A DNA stretch of 64,000 bases from an archaeon (GCA_021827865.1 JAKAUC010000009.1:496001-560000), one strand, 5' to 3'. Positions 9,912-18,417 are shown, numbered from the stretch's first letter. The notes: generated from the sequence alone by a model not told the origin. Made by a program: numbers and translations.

Positions 9912-10633
9912 TACAGATTACGATCAAGCTGAAGCCGAAGTGGGATCTGCTGAGCCTCACCGAGAGGTATCCTACCCTCACCATCTACGACTGGTGCAAC
10001 TTCACCACGGACTTCTATCAGGTGCGGACAGCCACAGACGCGGACTGGGAGGAAGCCGTCAAGGCGTTCCTCAGCCTCAGGAAGAAGCTCGGCTTCGCGT
10101 TGCAGAAGCGAGTCGAGGCAGGGCCGAATTCCAATGTCTTCGTAATGAGCTGCAAACACACGAGGCGCGGGTCCATCGAGCAAGTCATGCAGAACCACAG
10201 TTGCATGCCAGTGTTTCCACTCGTCTACCACAAGGGCTGGTTGGAGCTGAGGGGGATCTGTCTGGACGAGACGAAGCTGCCCGCGATGTTTGCGCGGCTT
10301 GAAAGGTTGGGGGAGCTCAGAGTGGAGAAGAGAGGCAGAATGAACTCCAACCTCCTAAGAGAGAACATGCTGATCCCAACGAGCGCCCTTGTGTCCGGGT
10401 TGACGCTGAAACAAGCCGAGTCACTCCTGGCTGCCGTGGACTTTGGGTACTACAACGTCCCAAGAAAAGTGAGGTTTGAGGACATCGCAGGAACGATGGA
10501 AGTCCCCCGGACTACCTACGAAGAGCACGTCCGCAAGGCGGAGGGCAAAGTGATCGGAGCGGTCGCGCCGTACCTCGCTATCTTTTTCGGTAAGCATCCG
10601 CTGAACGAGCAGGAGGACCACCGCAGGGTTTGA
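9908..10633 (+). CDS. HTH_10 (bacterio-opsin-activator/Bat-like) transcriptional regulator
   Basis: C-terminal GLTLKQAESLLAAVDFGYYNVPRKVRFEDIAGTMEVPRTTYEEHVRKAE matches the HTH_10 pattern; ATGA overlap with upstream AAA gene. Confidence 0.85.
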   Translation: MIQITIKLKPKWDLLSLTERYPTLTIYDWCNFTTDFYQVRTATDADWEEAVKAFLSLRKKLGFALQKRVEAGPNSNVFVMSCKHTRRGSIEQVMQNHSCMPVFPLVYHKGWLELRGICLDETKLPAMFARLERLGELRVEKRGRMNSNLLRENMLIPTSALVSGLTLKQAESLLAAVDFGYYNVPRKVRFEDIAGTMEVPRTTYEEHVRKAEGKVIGAVAPYLAIFFGKHPLNEQEDHRRV

Positions 10634-10648
10634 GGCGGCCTTTGCTGG

Positions 10649-10906
10649 CTACCCACCGCGCCTGATGCTCGCGTAGACTAGCAGGTACCCCCTCAGGGTG
10701 GGCCGGTAGTACTTCAGCCTCGCGCTCGCTCGCGCGCATTCCACCAAGCCCTCTTGACGGAGGTTCCCCAGACATCTGCTGATCACGCTCAGATGCTTGC
10801 GCTCGAAGGAGGCCAACTCCGTCGGCGTTTGCGGCCCAGCGGTCAGGCGGCAGAGTAGGCGGAAGCTGATCGTCGTCCTGGCGGCTTCGCCGCCTTCTGG
10901 ATTCAT
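10649..10906 (-). CDS. Winged-helix transcriptional regulator
   Basis: TPTELASFERKHLSVISRCLGNLRQEGLVECARASARLKYYRPTLRGYLLV wHTH pattern; leaderless promoter geometry. Confidence 0.75.
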   Translation of the reverse strand: MNPEGGEAARTTISFRLLCRLTAGPQTPTELASFERKHLSVISRCLGNLRQEGLVECARASARLKYYRPTLRGYLLVYASIRRGG

Positions 10907-10944
10907 TGCGATGGAGTCAAAGAGGGCAGAGAGTATAGCAATTG

Positions 10945-10962
10945 TGCCGCCAGATGGCGGCA
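10945..10962. promoter_or_regulatory. Candidate operator TGCCGCCA-GA-TGGCGGCA upstream of wHTH TATA box
   Basis: Perfect 8-bp inverted repeat; minus-strand TATA (GCTATACT) at about 10933-10940. Confidence 0.65.
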
Positions 10963-11273
10963 GAGCCTGCCATTGGGCCGCGTTCCTCTCAAACGCCCCG
11001 AACCGGACGGCATGGAAGACCCTTCAGGATTTTCGAATCTGAGGATTAAGGGTCGAAGCCTCGAAATGCGGGCCCCGCTGCCGCTTCGGTATGAACCTGG
11101 CTATGATTTTCGCCCCGTCTTGCCGTCCGCACCCGAAGTGTCTGAAGAAGCCACTTTCGCTGTAGACCCAATAGCTAGCGCGGCCGGCCCCGCGTTTCAT
11201 CCCCGTTCCAGCCCGTGCGGGAACGGCTGTTCCTCGGGGTTCCTAATCTCCCCTGCCTTGGTACCGCAGGCCG

Positions 11274-12353
11274 ATGAAGAAAACATACGTCATGACATTC
11301 GCGATCGCAACGGCCCTTGTGATGGTACTGGCGGCCGGGATCGCACTTACCTACCAGTCGAGCCAATCGAGCCAGTCGAGCCAATCAACGAAGTCAGGGA
11401 CATCCCAGTCTAGCCAATCAAAGTCAGGGACTTTGGCGGTCATGGGCGCAGACCCGGCCGTCGCCTCGTCAGGCGTGAGCGACGCCACCATCGCCTACAG
11501 TTCCGTCTATGCCCACCAGGCCGGCTACGCCATGGCGAGCGGCTGGACCCAGGTCGGCGGCTCCGGGACCATGGACCTGATGTCGTCTCAGGGCACCGCA
11601 CAGACCCTCGCCTCATCCCAAGTCAATGCCACGAGCTACGATGCATTCAGGTTCAACGTCGACTCCTGCAAAGTCGTCTACCAGGGCACCACCTACACTG
11701 CAGCTGTAGCTTCGAGCACCATAACCGCCCAATCCCAGAACAGAGTCAGCGTCAACTCCAGCTCCTCGGCAGCCGCGCTAGTGGACCTCAGGACATTCAT
11801 CGAAAACACGGCAACATCGTCGAACCCCCAGTTCGTCTTCAGCGCCACTGCAATGGCAGCGGCGGTCCCCCCACAGGCCGCGGTATCCCTTTCGCTTCAG
11901 ATCGGGGCCACGGCCGACCTGTCGAGTCAGGCGTGGTGGAGCTCGTTCGTCTCCGAGACCAGCACCAACCTGATCGTCCATGGGACCATTTCAGGGAGCA
12001 CAATGACCCTCAACCTGCAGAACTCGGGAAGCGCCAACGCCGAAGTCCAGGAGATAATCGTGACTCCGCTCTCAGCGACAGCCACGCTTTCGGCAAGCCT
12101 CCCGTCGTCCCTCAGCGGGTCTGCAGTCTTCACGGTCGGCAGCTCTGGCTCTGTACAGCAAGCCTCCACCCTCCAGGCCTCGACACTCCTCAACGGGGGC
12201 GTCACGGTCGCTTCGGGAGGTTCGACCAGCCTGGACTACAGCGGGAACGCCATCTCAGGCGCCCAGCTGACCGGGATAGTGACGGGTCAGGAGTACATTG
12301 TCACCTGCATCGGCGCCAACACCTATGCCAGTACCACAGTGGTGGCCTCCTAA
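11274..12353 (+). CDS. Secreted/membrane-anchored Ser-rich protein (pilin/S-layer-like) with QSSQSS repeat linker
   Basis: N-terminal hydrophobic segment, tandem SQS repeats, Ser/Thr/Ala-rich beta-type domain. Confidence 0.65.
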   Translation: MKKTYVMTFAIATALVMVLAAGIALTYQSSQSSQSSQSTKSGTSQSSQSKSGTLAVMGADPAVASSGVSDATIAYSSVYAHQAGYAMASGWTQVGGSGTMDLMSSQGTAQTLASSQVNATSYDAFRFNVDSCKVVYQGTTYTAAVASSTITAQSQNRVSVNSSSSAAALVDLRTFIENTATSSNPQFVFSATAMAAAVPPQAAVSLSLQIGATADLSSQAWWSSFVSETSTNLIVHGTISGSTMTLNLQNSGSANAEVQEIIVTPLSATATLSASLPSSLSGSAVFTVGSSGSVQQASTLQASTLLNGGVTVASGGSTSLDYSGNAISGAQLTGIVTGQEYIVTCIGANTYASTTVVAS

Positions 12354-12384
12354 GGCCACCCCCCATTTTCTTGGTGATTCCATA

Positions 12385-12639
12385 ATGACAAGCGCGGACA
12401 GGTTCAAGGCGACCCCGATGGGAGCCCCCTGGGAGAACCTCCCAGAGGCTTCGAATGCGCGTACCGAGGTCCATCTCAGGCTTCTCATGGAAGAGAGGCC
12501 CTCCTCGAAGCCGGTGGAGCTCGACTACACCCTCTGGGAACTGGAAGGGCGCCTCAGGCTGACCCCGACCAGCCTCAGGCTGGAACGACCGTTCCAAAGG
12601 GTTCCTTATCCCAGGTCCTCAGGTGACTTCCGACCATGA
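12385..12639 (+). CDS. 84-aa hypothetical protein translationally coupled to downstream secreted protein
   Basis: MTSADRFKATPMGAPWENLPEASNARTEVHLRLLMEERPSSKPVELDY...; ATGA overlap with the gene at 12636. Confidence 0.45.
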   Translation: MTSADRFKATPMGAPWENLPEASNARTEVHLRLLMEERPSSKPVELDYTLWELEGRLRLTPTSLRLERPFQRVPYPRSSGDFRP

Positions 12640-14489
12640 ACCTGACCCCGGCGCGGAAGAGGCTCACAATCCCGGTGCTCTGCCTTCTCGTGGCTGGCCT
12701 CCTCGCCCCCATCCCGATTGCCGGGATGCCGAGGGCGTCCGCCCAAAGCGCCAGTCAGCTTTCGACTCTCATTGCCGCAACAGAAGGGTCAGGCGCCTAC
12801 GCCCGCTCCGTAGTAGGTTACGCCTCGTCCCAGGGGCTTTCCGTGTCTTCGTCCCAGGCGCTCCTTAGCCAGGGTGACGGGCTTCTTGCTGCCGCCCAGC
12901 AAGACGCCGTGTCTGGCAACCTAGCCGCAGGCATCGGATTGGCGCAGGCTGCGATGAAAGACTACGCCTCAGCAGCGGCCGCGGCAAGCCTGGCGATTAG
13001 CAGCGCGGGTCTCTCGGCGACGGTCGAGTACACCGTGGTGGAGCAGGCGATAGTCGAAGTCAACGCGACCGTGAACGCGGCGGCTTCGGTAGCTTCGGCC
13101 GCCTGCGCCGGGGCCGGGATCTCGTCCCCAGGAGGAGAGGCGTTCGTCCAGGCTTGCACTCGGCTGGACGCCCGGATTGATGGTGCGGCCGCCAATCTGA
13201 CTCAGGCTGCGGCGCTGGCAGCCCAGGCCGACGGCCAGGCGAGCGCCACGGCCAGCTTCTCCCAGGCGATGGGCCTCGTGGAAGCTGCCAGGGCGGGCAT
13301 GAACTCGACGCAGTCTGAGTTCATGGCGGTCGCGTCCTACGGCTATACCCAGAGGGCCGACGCATACGTGAGCGCCGTGGTCGACCCGCAATACGCCCAG
13401 GCGAACGCTACCATAGGGTCTGAGCAGTCAGCGGTCACAGGTCTCTCCGGATACCAGACCAGCTGGAACGCATACTCCCAGTCACAGGCTTCAGCGACGG
13501 CCAGCATAATCTCGTCCGCCTCCGCACTCGACGGGGCAATCTCTCAGGTCAACACGGGTGCAGTCTCGACCAGCGTCTCCGCAGCGTCGACGACGGCTGG
13601 AAAGGTCAACTCAGACATGTCCATCCTGCTCAATTTAGCAGGAATCATGACGTTCACAAACCTGGTTCAGGCCATCCAGGCATGCGAGACGGCGACGACG
13701 TCCTACAGCAATACCCTGGCTTCCGCCGGCGCTTGGAGCGAGGCCTATTCCGGGACCCCGTTGGCTTCTTTCTCCAGCTACCTGGGTACGGGGACCTCGG
13801 ACGTCGTGGCCGTCCAGTCCGCCGGAAGCGCCTACGTCTCGGACTACCAGACCGTGGTCGCGGACCTGACGCCCATCCTATCCGCACTCCCCGCCGCTCA
13901 GACCGTCTACGGCAACCTCACCAGCCTGCAGGTGTCGGGTACCGTGGACGGCGCGAACACCGCATTCGGCCATGAGACCGCCGCGATGGGGACCGTCCAA
14001 GCTGACGCCTCGTCCCTCAACACATCCGTCTCTACTAGCGAGACGGCGATTCTAGTGAGCGGTGACCTCCTTGCGGCCGCGTCGGGAGCTTCCGCGTCAG
14101 GGGGCGCCTATCTCAACGCTACCGTCAGGTACTCTTTGGGGCAGGTCTCCACCTACGCGTCGGCGACTGCCCAAGCAGCACAGGCCTTCGTCGCGTCGGC
14201 CCAGGCCTGCCTCCGGGCATCCATAGGGACGTACCTCAGCGCTGACACGTCTCTCAGCGCGTCTGGCGCGTCCCTTGGCACCCAGACCAAAGGTTCTGTG
14301 AGCGCGACTACGGCTGCAGCGACCTACTTGGAAGGCGACTCGAGAGTCAGGATTGCGGCCGTTGCAGCCGGTCGGGCGGATCTGACCCAAGCGCTGCAGT
14401 TCTTCTCGAGTCAGAACATCTCTGCGGGGGCCGCTGCCGTTGCCCAGGCTAACCTGGAGTTCCAAGCGGCATCAGGCGCCTCCGCCTAG
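12636..14489 (+). CDS. 617-aa secreted Ala/Ser-rich helical protein
   Basis: Signal-like N-terminus (LTIPVLCLLVAGLLAPIPIAG), low-complexity A/S/T/Q helices throughout. Confidence 0.7.
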   Translation: MNLTPARKRLTIPVLCLLVAGLLAPIPIAGMPRASAQSASQLSTLIAATEGSGAYARSVVGYASSQGLSVSSSQALLSQGDGLLAAAQQDAVSGNLAAGIGLAQAAMKDYASAAAAASLAISSAGLSATVEYTVVEQAIVEVNATVNAAASVASAACAGAGISSPGGEAFVQACTRLDARIDGAAANLTQAAALAAQADGQASATASFSQAMGLVEAARAGMNSTQSEFMAVASYGYTQRADAYVSAVVDPQYAQANATIGSEQSAVTGLSGYQTSWNAYSQSQASATASIISSASALDGAISQVNTGAVSTSVSAASTTAGKVNSDMSILLNLAGIMTFTNLVQAIQACETATTSYSNTLASAGAWSEAYSGTPLASFSSYLGTGTSDVVAVQSAGSAYVSDYQTVVADLTPILSALPAAQTVYGNLTSLQVSGTVDGANTAFGHETAAMGTVQADASSLNTSVSTSETAILVSGDLLAAASGASASGGAYLNATVRYSLGQVSTYASATAQAAQAFVASAQACLRASIGTYLSADTSLSASGASLGTQTKGSVSATTAAATYLEGDSRVRIAAVAAGRADLTQALQFFSSQNISAGAAAVAQANLEFQAASGASA

Positions 14490-14490
14490 G

Positions 14491-15423
14491 CTAGCTCCTG
14501 GCCTCCCTTTCGTTCACAAGCTCAATCTGGTTCTGTGAGCCCACTTTGGTGACTTTCACATACCCCATCCTCTCGAGACGTTTAATCTGCCTCCAGGCTG
14601 AGGTCTTGGGGAGGGCGAACCTCGTCCTTATCTCCGGCTCCAGGACCTTTCCCCCCTTCTCCCTGATGAAGCCCAGCACCTGAACGTCGTCGGGGCGCAG
14701 GTCCCCCCGGTTAGGCACGTACCTCCGCCTGCGCCAAAGGGCGAATGCTACTCCGACGGCGAAAGCCGCGGCCAGGGCTCCCGCCGCGAGCTCCACCTGC
14801 CCCGCTCCCGGCTGACTTGACGCCCCTGTCTGATACGTCGTCGGCTGGCCGACTGTCGTTGACGACACCCCGACGAAGGGAACACCATAGCTGATATCCC
14901 AGTTGCCGGCGGGCAGGGTCAACTCAGGAGAGGTCCCCGCCTTGCTTATTGTGTAGGGGGGTAATGCAGGAACACCCGACGCAGAGGTCAGGGTCGACAG
15001 GGGCGGAAGCACCACGGTCGAGTTGAAGGCGGCGCGGTAAGTCAGCGTCCAGACCGTGCCATTCTTCGAAGTCAGCGAACTGGTGTCATAGGCCAGGGTC
15101 ACCGAGCTAGCCCCGAGGGAGTAGACCGTCAGGTTGCTCCCCCCGGACGCGAAACCGTACGAGAGCGGAGACCCGTTCTGGTCAGTGGCGACCAGGTCCG
15201 AGACCGCGGCAGAGAGCAGCGGCACCTGGACCGAGGTGGCGTTGGGGTCGACGGCGAACGACTGGCGGACGTGCACGTATCCGTCAGCGTAGACTGTCAG
15301 TGTAAGCGACCTGCTGGTCAGTCCAGCCGAAGAGGAGGCGAAGGCGAGCAGGATGACGATGCCTGCGGAAAAGACAAGGAGACGCGGGCGCTTCACGTAG
15401 GTGTTCGACTCACTGAGGCGCAA
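14491..15423 (-). CDS. One-component membrane sensor: signal/TM, ectodomain, TM, cytosolic winged helix
   Basis: TM at both ends of the ectodomain; RRRRYVPNRGDLRPDDVQVLGFIREKGGKVLEPEIRTRFALPKTSAWRQIKRLERMGYVKV wHTH at C-terminus. Confidence 0.75.
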   Translation of the reverse strand: MRLSESNTYVKRPRLLVFSAGIVILLAFASSSAGLTSRSLTLTVYADGYVHVRQSFAVDPNATSVQVPLLSAAVSDLVATDQNGSPLSYGFASGGSNLTVYSLGASSVTLAYDTSSLTSKNGTVWTLTYRAAFNSTVVLPPLSTLTSASGVPALPPYTISKAGTSPELTLPAGNWDISYGVPFVGVSSTTVGQPTTYQTGASSQPGAGQVELAAGALAAAFAVGVAFALWRRRRYVPNRGDLRPDDVQVLGFIREKGGKVLEPEIRTRFALPKTSAWRQIKRLERMGYVKVTKVGSQNQIELVNEREARS

Positions 15424-15503
15424 GTCTGCTAAAAGCCTTAGCGGGCGGGCTCACTCGATGACCTGCTTCGGCTCGCGTGTGATATTCGACTGAGTCATGG
15501 ATG

Positions 15504-15611
15504 CGCCCTGGCCGGGATTTTCGTCTCGGCGATTTCGAACCCGGGTCGCTGCCGCTCTGCCGGCTCTGAACCGATGACAGGGCAGCATACTGACCTCTAT
15601 ACGACCAGGGC
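15504..15611 (-). tRNA. tRNA-Asp(GTC) interrupted by two introns (20 nt at 37/38; about 16 nt in T-loop near 59/60)
   Basis: Manual fold: GCCCTGG/CCAGGGC acceptor, CTGCC-CTGTCA[TCGGTTCAGAGCCGGCAGAG]C-GGCAG, CCGGG-TTCGAA[ATCGCCGAGACGAAAA]T-CCCGG, discriminator G, no CCA; mature length 72 nt. TATA-like GCTTAAAACC at 15635-15644. Confidence 0.9.
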
Positions 15612-15646
15612 GCTAGAAAACGGTCATCTCAAGGTGGTTTTAAGCT

Positions 15647-15781
15647 TCATACCCGCTCGAGGAAGTTGTCCCCGCTCTGCAACGGAGCTGGGCCGTGCTT
15701 GTGAATAGAGCCGCAGCGCTCCAGGTGCCGCTTGAACTTCTTCGCACTGATCAGCTTACCGCATTTTGGGCAGACTGGCAT
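15647..15781 (-). CDS. 44-aa C2HC zinc-finger microprotein (not in ORF track)
   Basis: Reads MPVCPKCGKLISAKKFKRHLERCGSIHKHGPAPLQSGDNFLERV; CxxC-x12-H-x3-C. Confidence 0.65.
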   Translation of the reverse strand: MPVCPKCGKLISAKKFKRHLERCGSIHKHGPAPLQSGDNFLERV

Positions 15782-15862
15782 GGTTGCAGCCCGTCAGCCG
15801 TGGTGTATACGCCTTGCCTTCGGGCCGGAAGGGTTGAATCCAGGGCAGAACGACGCGCGGTC

Positions 15863-16444
15863 GTGGGGGCCGTGAAACGTTGCGGCTGGTCTTTGCTCGA
15901 CGAGCCGCTGTACCAGGAGTACCACGACAAGGAGTGGGGGGTCCCGCTGCACGACGACCGGCTGCTGTTCGAGTTCCTGGTGCTCGAGGGCGCCCAGGCG
16001 GGCCTCAGCTGGTACACCATACTCAGGAAGCGGGAGAACTACCGGAGGGCATTCGAGGGGTTCGACCCGAAGAGGGTCGCGAAGTACGACCGGCGGAAGG
16101 TCGGCAGGCTGCTGTCGGACCCCGGCATCGTCAGGAACAGGCTGAAGATCAACTCTGCAGTCCAGAACGCCAGGGCGTTCTTGGAGGTCCAGGACGAGTT
16201 CGGTTCGTTCGACGAATACATCTGGAGGTTCGTCGGCGGGAGGCCAAAGACGAACAGGTGGCGGACGCTTAAGGAGATTCCTGCGGTGACCCCCGACGCC
16301 CAGGCATTGAGCAAGGACCTCGTGATCAGGGGTTTCGGGTTCGTGGGACCCACCATCTGCTATGCCCACATGCAGGCCACAGGGATGGTGAACGACCACG
16401 TCACGAGCTGCTTCAGGCACAGGGAGATCGCGGAGCTCTCCTAG
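15863..16444 (+). CDS. tag: DNA-3-methyladenine glycosylase I
   Basis: RCGWSLLDEPLYQEYHDKEWGVPLHDDRLLFEFLVLEGAQAGLSWYTIL...YAHMQATGMVNDHVTSCFRH. GTG start preferred over the ORF-track start, which overlaps the C2HC ORF. Confidence 0.92.
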   Translation: MGAVKRCGWSLLDEPLYQEYHDKEWGVPLHDDRLLFEFLVLEGAQAGLSWYTILRKRENYRRAFEGFDPKRVAKYDRRKVGRLLSDPGIVRNRLKINSAVQNARAFLEVQDEFGSFDEYIWRFVGGRPKTNRWRTLKEIPAVTPDAQALSKDLVIRGFGFVGPTICYAHMQATGMVNDHVTSCFRHREIAELS

Positions 16445-17331
16445 ATCAGGTCCAAGCCCCTGAGGCCGTCGATGACCCTCTTCCCCTCCGTTTTCTCCAG
16501 GGGCAGAAGGGGGCGCCTCGGCAAGCCGCAGTCTACCCCCCTCTCCCTGAGTATCTCATAGTAGGCGGAGATTTGGCCCTGCTTCACCAGGTCCTTGAAC
16601 GCCTGCACCTGCCTCTGTGCCGACAGCGCGGCCGCGTGGTCCCCTCTCCGGTCCGCCGCCAGCATTGACTTGAAGAGCTCAGGGAGCGCGTTCGCCCCCC
16701 CTGAGACCAGGCCGTCGGCGCCTGAGTTGATCGCGAACAATCCGTACTCTTCGGTCCCGTTCATCACCGCGAAGGCATCCGGGACCGCGTCTATGAGGTC
16801 GAGTAGATGGAGGAAGTCCCGTGAAGAGTCCTTGATTCCCGATAGGGTCCCCGCCTTGGCGAGGTCGGCCACCGCCTTCGCCTGGAGGCTGTTCCCTGTG
16901 AACTGGGGTATGTTGTAGGCAAGTACTGGTACATCTACCGCGTCGGCGACCGCCTCGAAGTGCTTCGCCACCGCCCGCTCGCCGGGCTTGTAGTAGTACG
17001 GCGTCAGGGTCGCCACGGCGTAGGCCCCTGCGCCTGCGGCATGCCGCGCCAGCTCGACGGTCGAAGGCGTGTCCGGAGCACCTACCTGGACCACGACGGG
17101 GACTTTCCTGCGACAAGACTCTATGACGGTCTCGGCCACCGTCTTTCTCTCCTCAAGGCTGAGCATGGGTCCGAGGCCCGTGCTCCCGCAGGGGAAGATG
17201 CCTTCGGTCCCCTTCGAGACTTGGAAGCGCACCAGCTTCGCCAGCCGGTCTGCGTCCACGTTCCCGTTGTCGTCGAAGGGAGTCAGGAGCGCTGTGAAGA
17301 GTCCTTTGACCTTGGAGGCTGACCGGGTCAT
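16441..17331 (-). CDS. DapA / N-acetylneuraminate lyase family aldolase
   Basis: GSTGLGPMLSLEER, YYYKPGE, YNIPQFTG, GIKDSS motifs of the DHDPS family. Confidence 0.9.
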   Translation of the reverse strand: MTRSASKVKGLFTALLTPFDDNGNVDADRLAKLVRFQVSKGTEGIFPCGSTGLGPMLSLEERKTVAETVIESCRRKVPVVVQVGAPDTPSTVELARHAAGAGAYAVATLTPYYYKPGERAVAKHFEAVADAVDVPVLAYNIPQFTGNSLQAKAVADLAKAGTLSGIKDSSRDFLHLLDLIDAVPDAFAVMNGTEEYGLFAINSGADGLVSGGANALPELFKSMLAADRRGDHAAALSAQRQVQAFKDLVKQGQISAYYEILRERGVDCGLPRRPLLPLEKTEGKRVIDGLRGLDLI

Positions 17332-17674
17332 CTGGGCCCTGGTCTTTCCCGGTGGGACTTATCTTTGGCGCCCCGTAGCGCCGCCGGCTCCTGCCGTGGT
17401 CAGCAGGAACGGGGCTTAGCTCTTGGAAGCCTCGTCCCCCAGTTTCTTCCCCGGGGCCCCCAAGACCGACTCCTCCCCTTCCTTCAGCAGGGAGCCGACG
17501 AACGTGCCCCCGGCCTGGGCGGACGCCAGCGCGGTAGGTGGAGCTCAATCACGCGGACATCTCGACCGTCGAGCCTGCGCTCGACGTACTTCGGTGCTCG
17601 CGAAGACGGCCGAGTTCGTCTTGGTCTCGGGGGAAGCCCCGCTTGAAAACCCTATAACACCTCCTGGCAAAACG

Positions 17675-17755
17675 ATGGCAAGTCAGTTCTTGAATTCGTG
17701 GCCCCTGGAGCCGCAGCCATTTCGGCCGCCCGCCTATCAGGCAGGAGGAACATAG
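17675..17755 (+). CDS. Candidate 26-aa leader peptide upstream of membrane protein
   Basis: MASQFLNSWPLEPQPFRPPAYQAGGT; TATA-like CCTATAAC at 17651; stop lies 2 nt before the GTG of the next ORF, with AGGAGG inside the peptide's 3' end. Confidence 0.35.
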   Translation: MASQFLNSWPLEPQPFRPPAYQAGGT

Positions 17756-17757
17756 AA

Positions 17758-18417
17758 GTGATCCACCCGTACTTCATCCAGAACTCCTTCCTGAGTCTTG
17801 TCAGCGGATCGGTGGCCCTGGCGGTCAGCTACTACGCGTTCCGATACAGGAAGGTGACTGGCTCAAGCTTCCTCAGGCTTCTCAGCGTGGGATTCATGCT
17901 GCTCGGGGTCGGCCTCCTGGCGCAGGGGTCGATCTACCTGCTGGCCGAGTTCAACGTCGGAAGGTTCGCCAACAGGGAAGCTCTGGTCTACGGCGCGACG
18001 GGCGTGTACCTCGTCCTCCAGTCAGCCGCCTACCTCCTCATAGGTACCGGGTACACGATACGCGTCCAGAGGGGGCAACCCTCGGATGGGAACGGCGCTG
18101 CCGCCGCGGTGGTCGTTGCACAAGCTACGCCCCTGTTGTTCGGTACCCTAGTCCTCGACGTCGGCGAACTTGTCATATTGGTGCTCGTGTCCTTCGTCGT
18201 CTTTCAGGGGATCATGGCGTATTCGGAGCAGAAGAACAGACTTTCGCTCTACGTGCTCCTAGCATTCGCTCTGATAGCGCTATCACATTTGGGGGAGCTG
18301 CTGGCCAGCCTGCTCGGGTCCGGGGACCTGTATCTGCTTGGCGGGGTGGCGCAGCTCACAGGGTTCTGCCTCCTCCTATTTTTCGTGAACAGGAGTGGAA
18401 GAGTTGGCTCAGCCTGA
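17758..18417 (+). CDS. Multi-TM archaeal membrane protein
   Basis: Several hydrophobic helices; SD-like GGAGG upstream of GTG. Confidence 0.65.
   Translation: MIHPYFIQNSFLSLVSGSVALAVSYYAFRYRKVTGSSFLRLLSVGFMLLGVGLLAQGSIYLLAEFNVGRFANREALVYGATGVYLVLQSAAYLLIGTGYTIRVQRGQPSDGNGAAAAVVVAQATPLLFGTLVLDVGELVILVLVSFVVFQGIMAYSEQKNRLSLYVLLAFALIALSHLGELLASLLGSGDLYLLGGVAQLTGFCLLLFFVNRSGRVGSA

Noticed and set aside
10877-10892. GGCGGC-TTC-GCCGCC hairpin inside the wHTH coding start
   Set aside because: Opposite orientation of half-sites and within coding sequence; not counted as a third CCGCCA-N2-TGGCGG operator.
15695-15862. N-terminal extension of the tag ORF
   Set aside because: No family similarity before VKRCGWSLL; overlaps the C2HC microprotein on the other strand.
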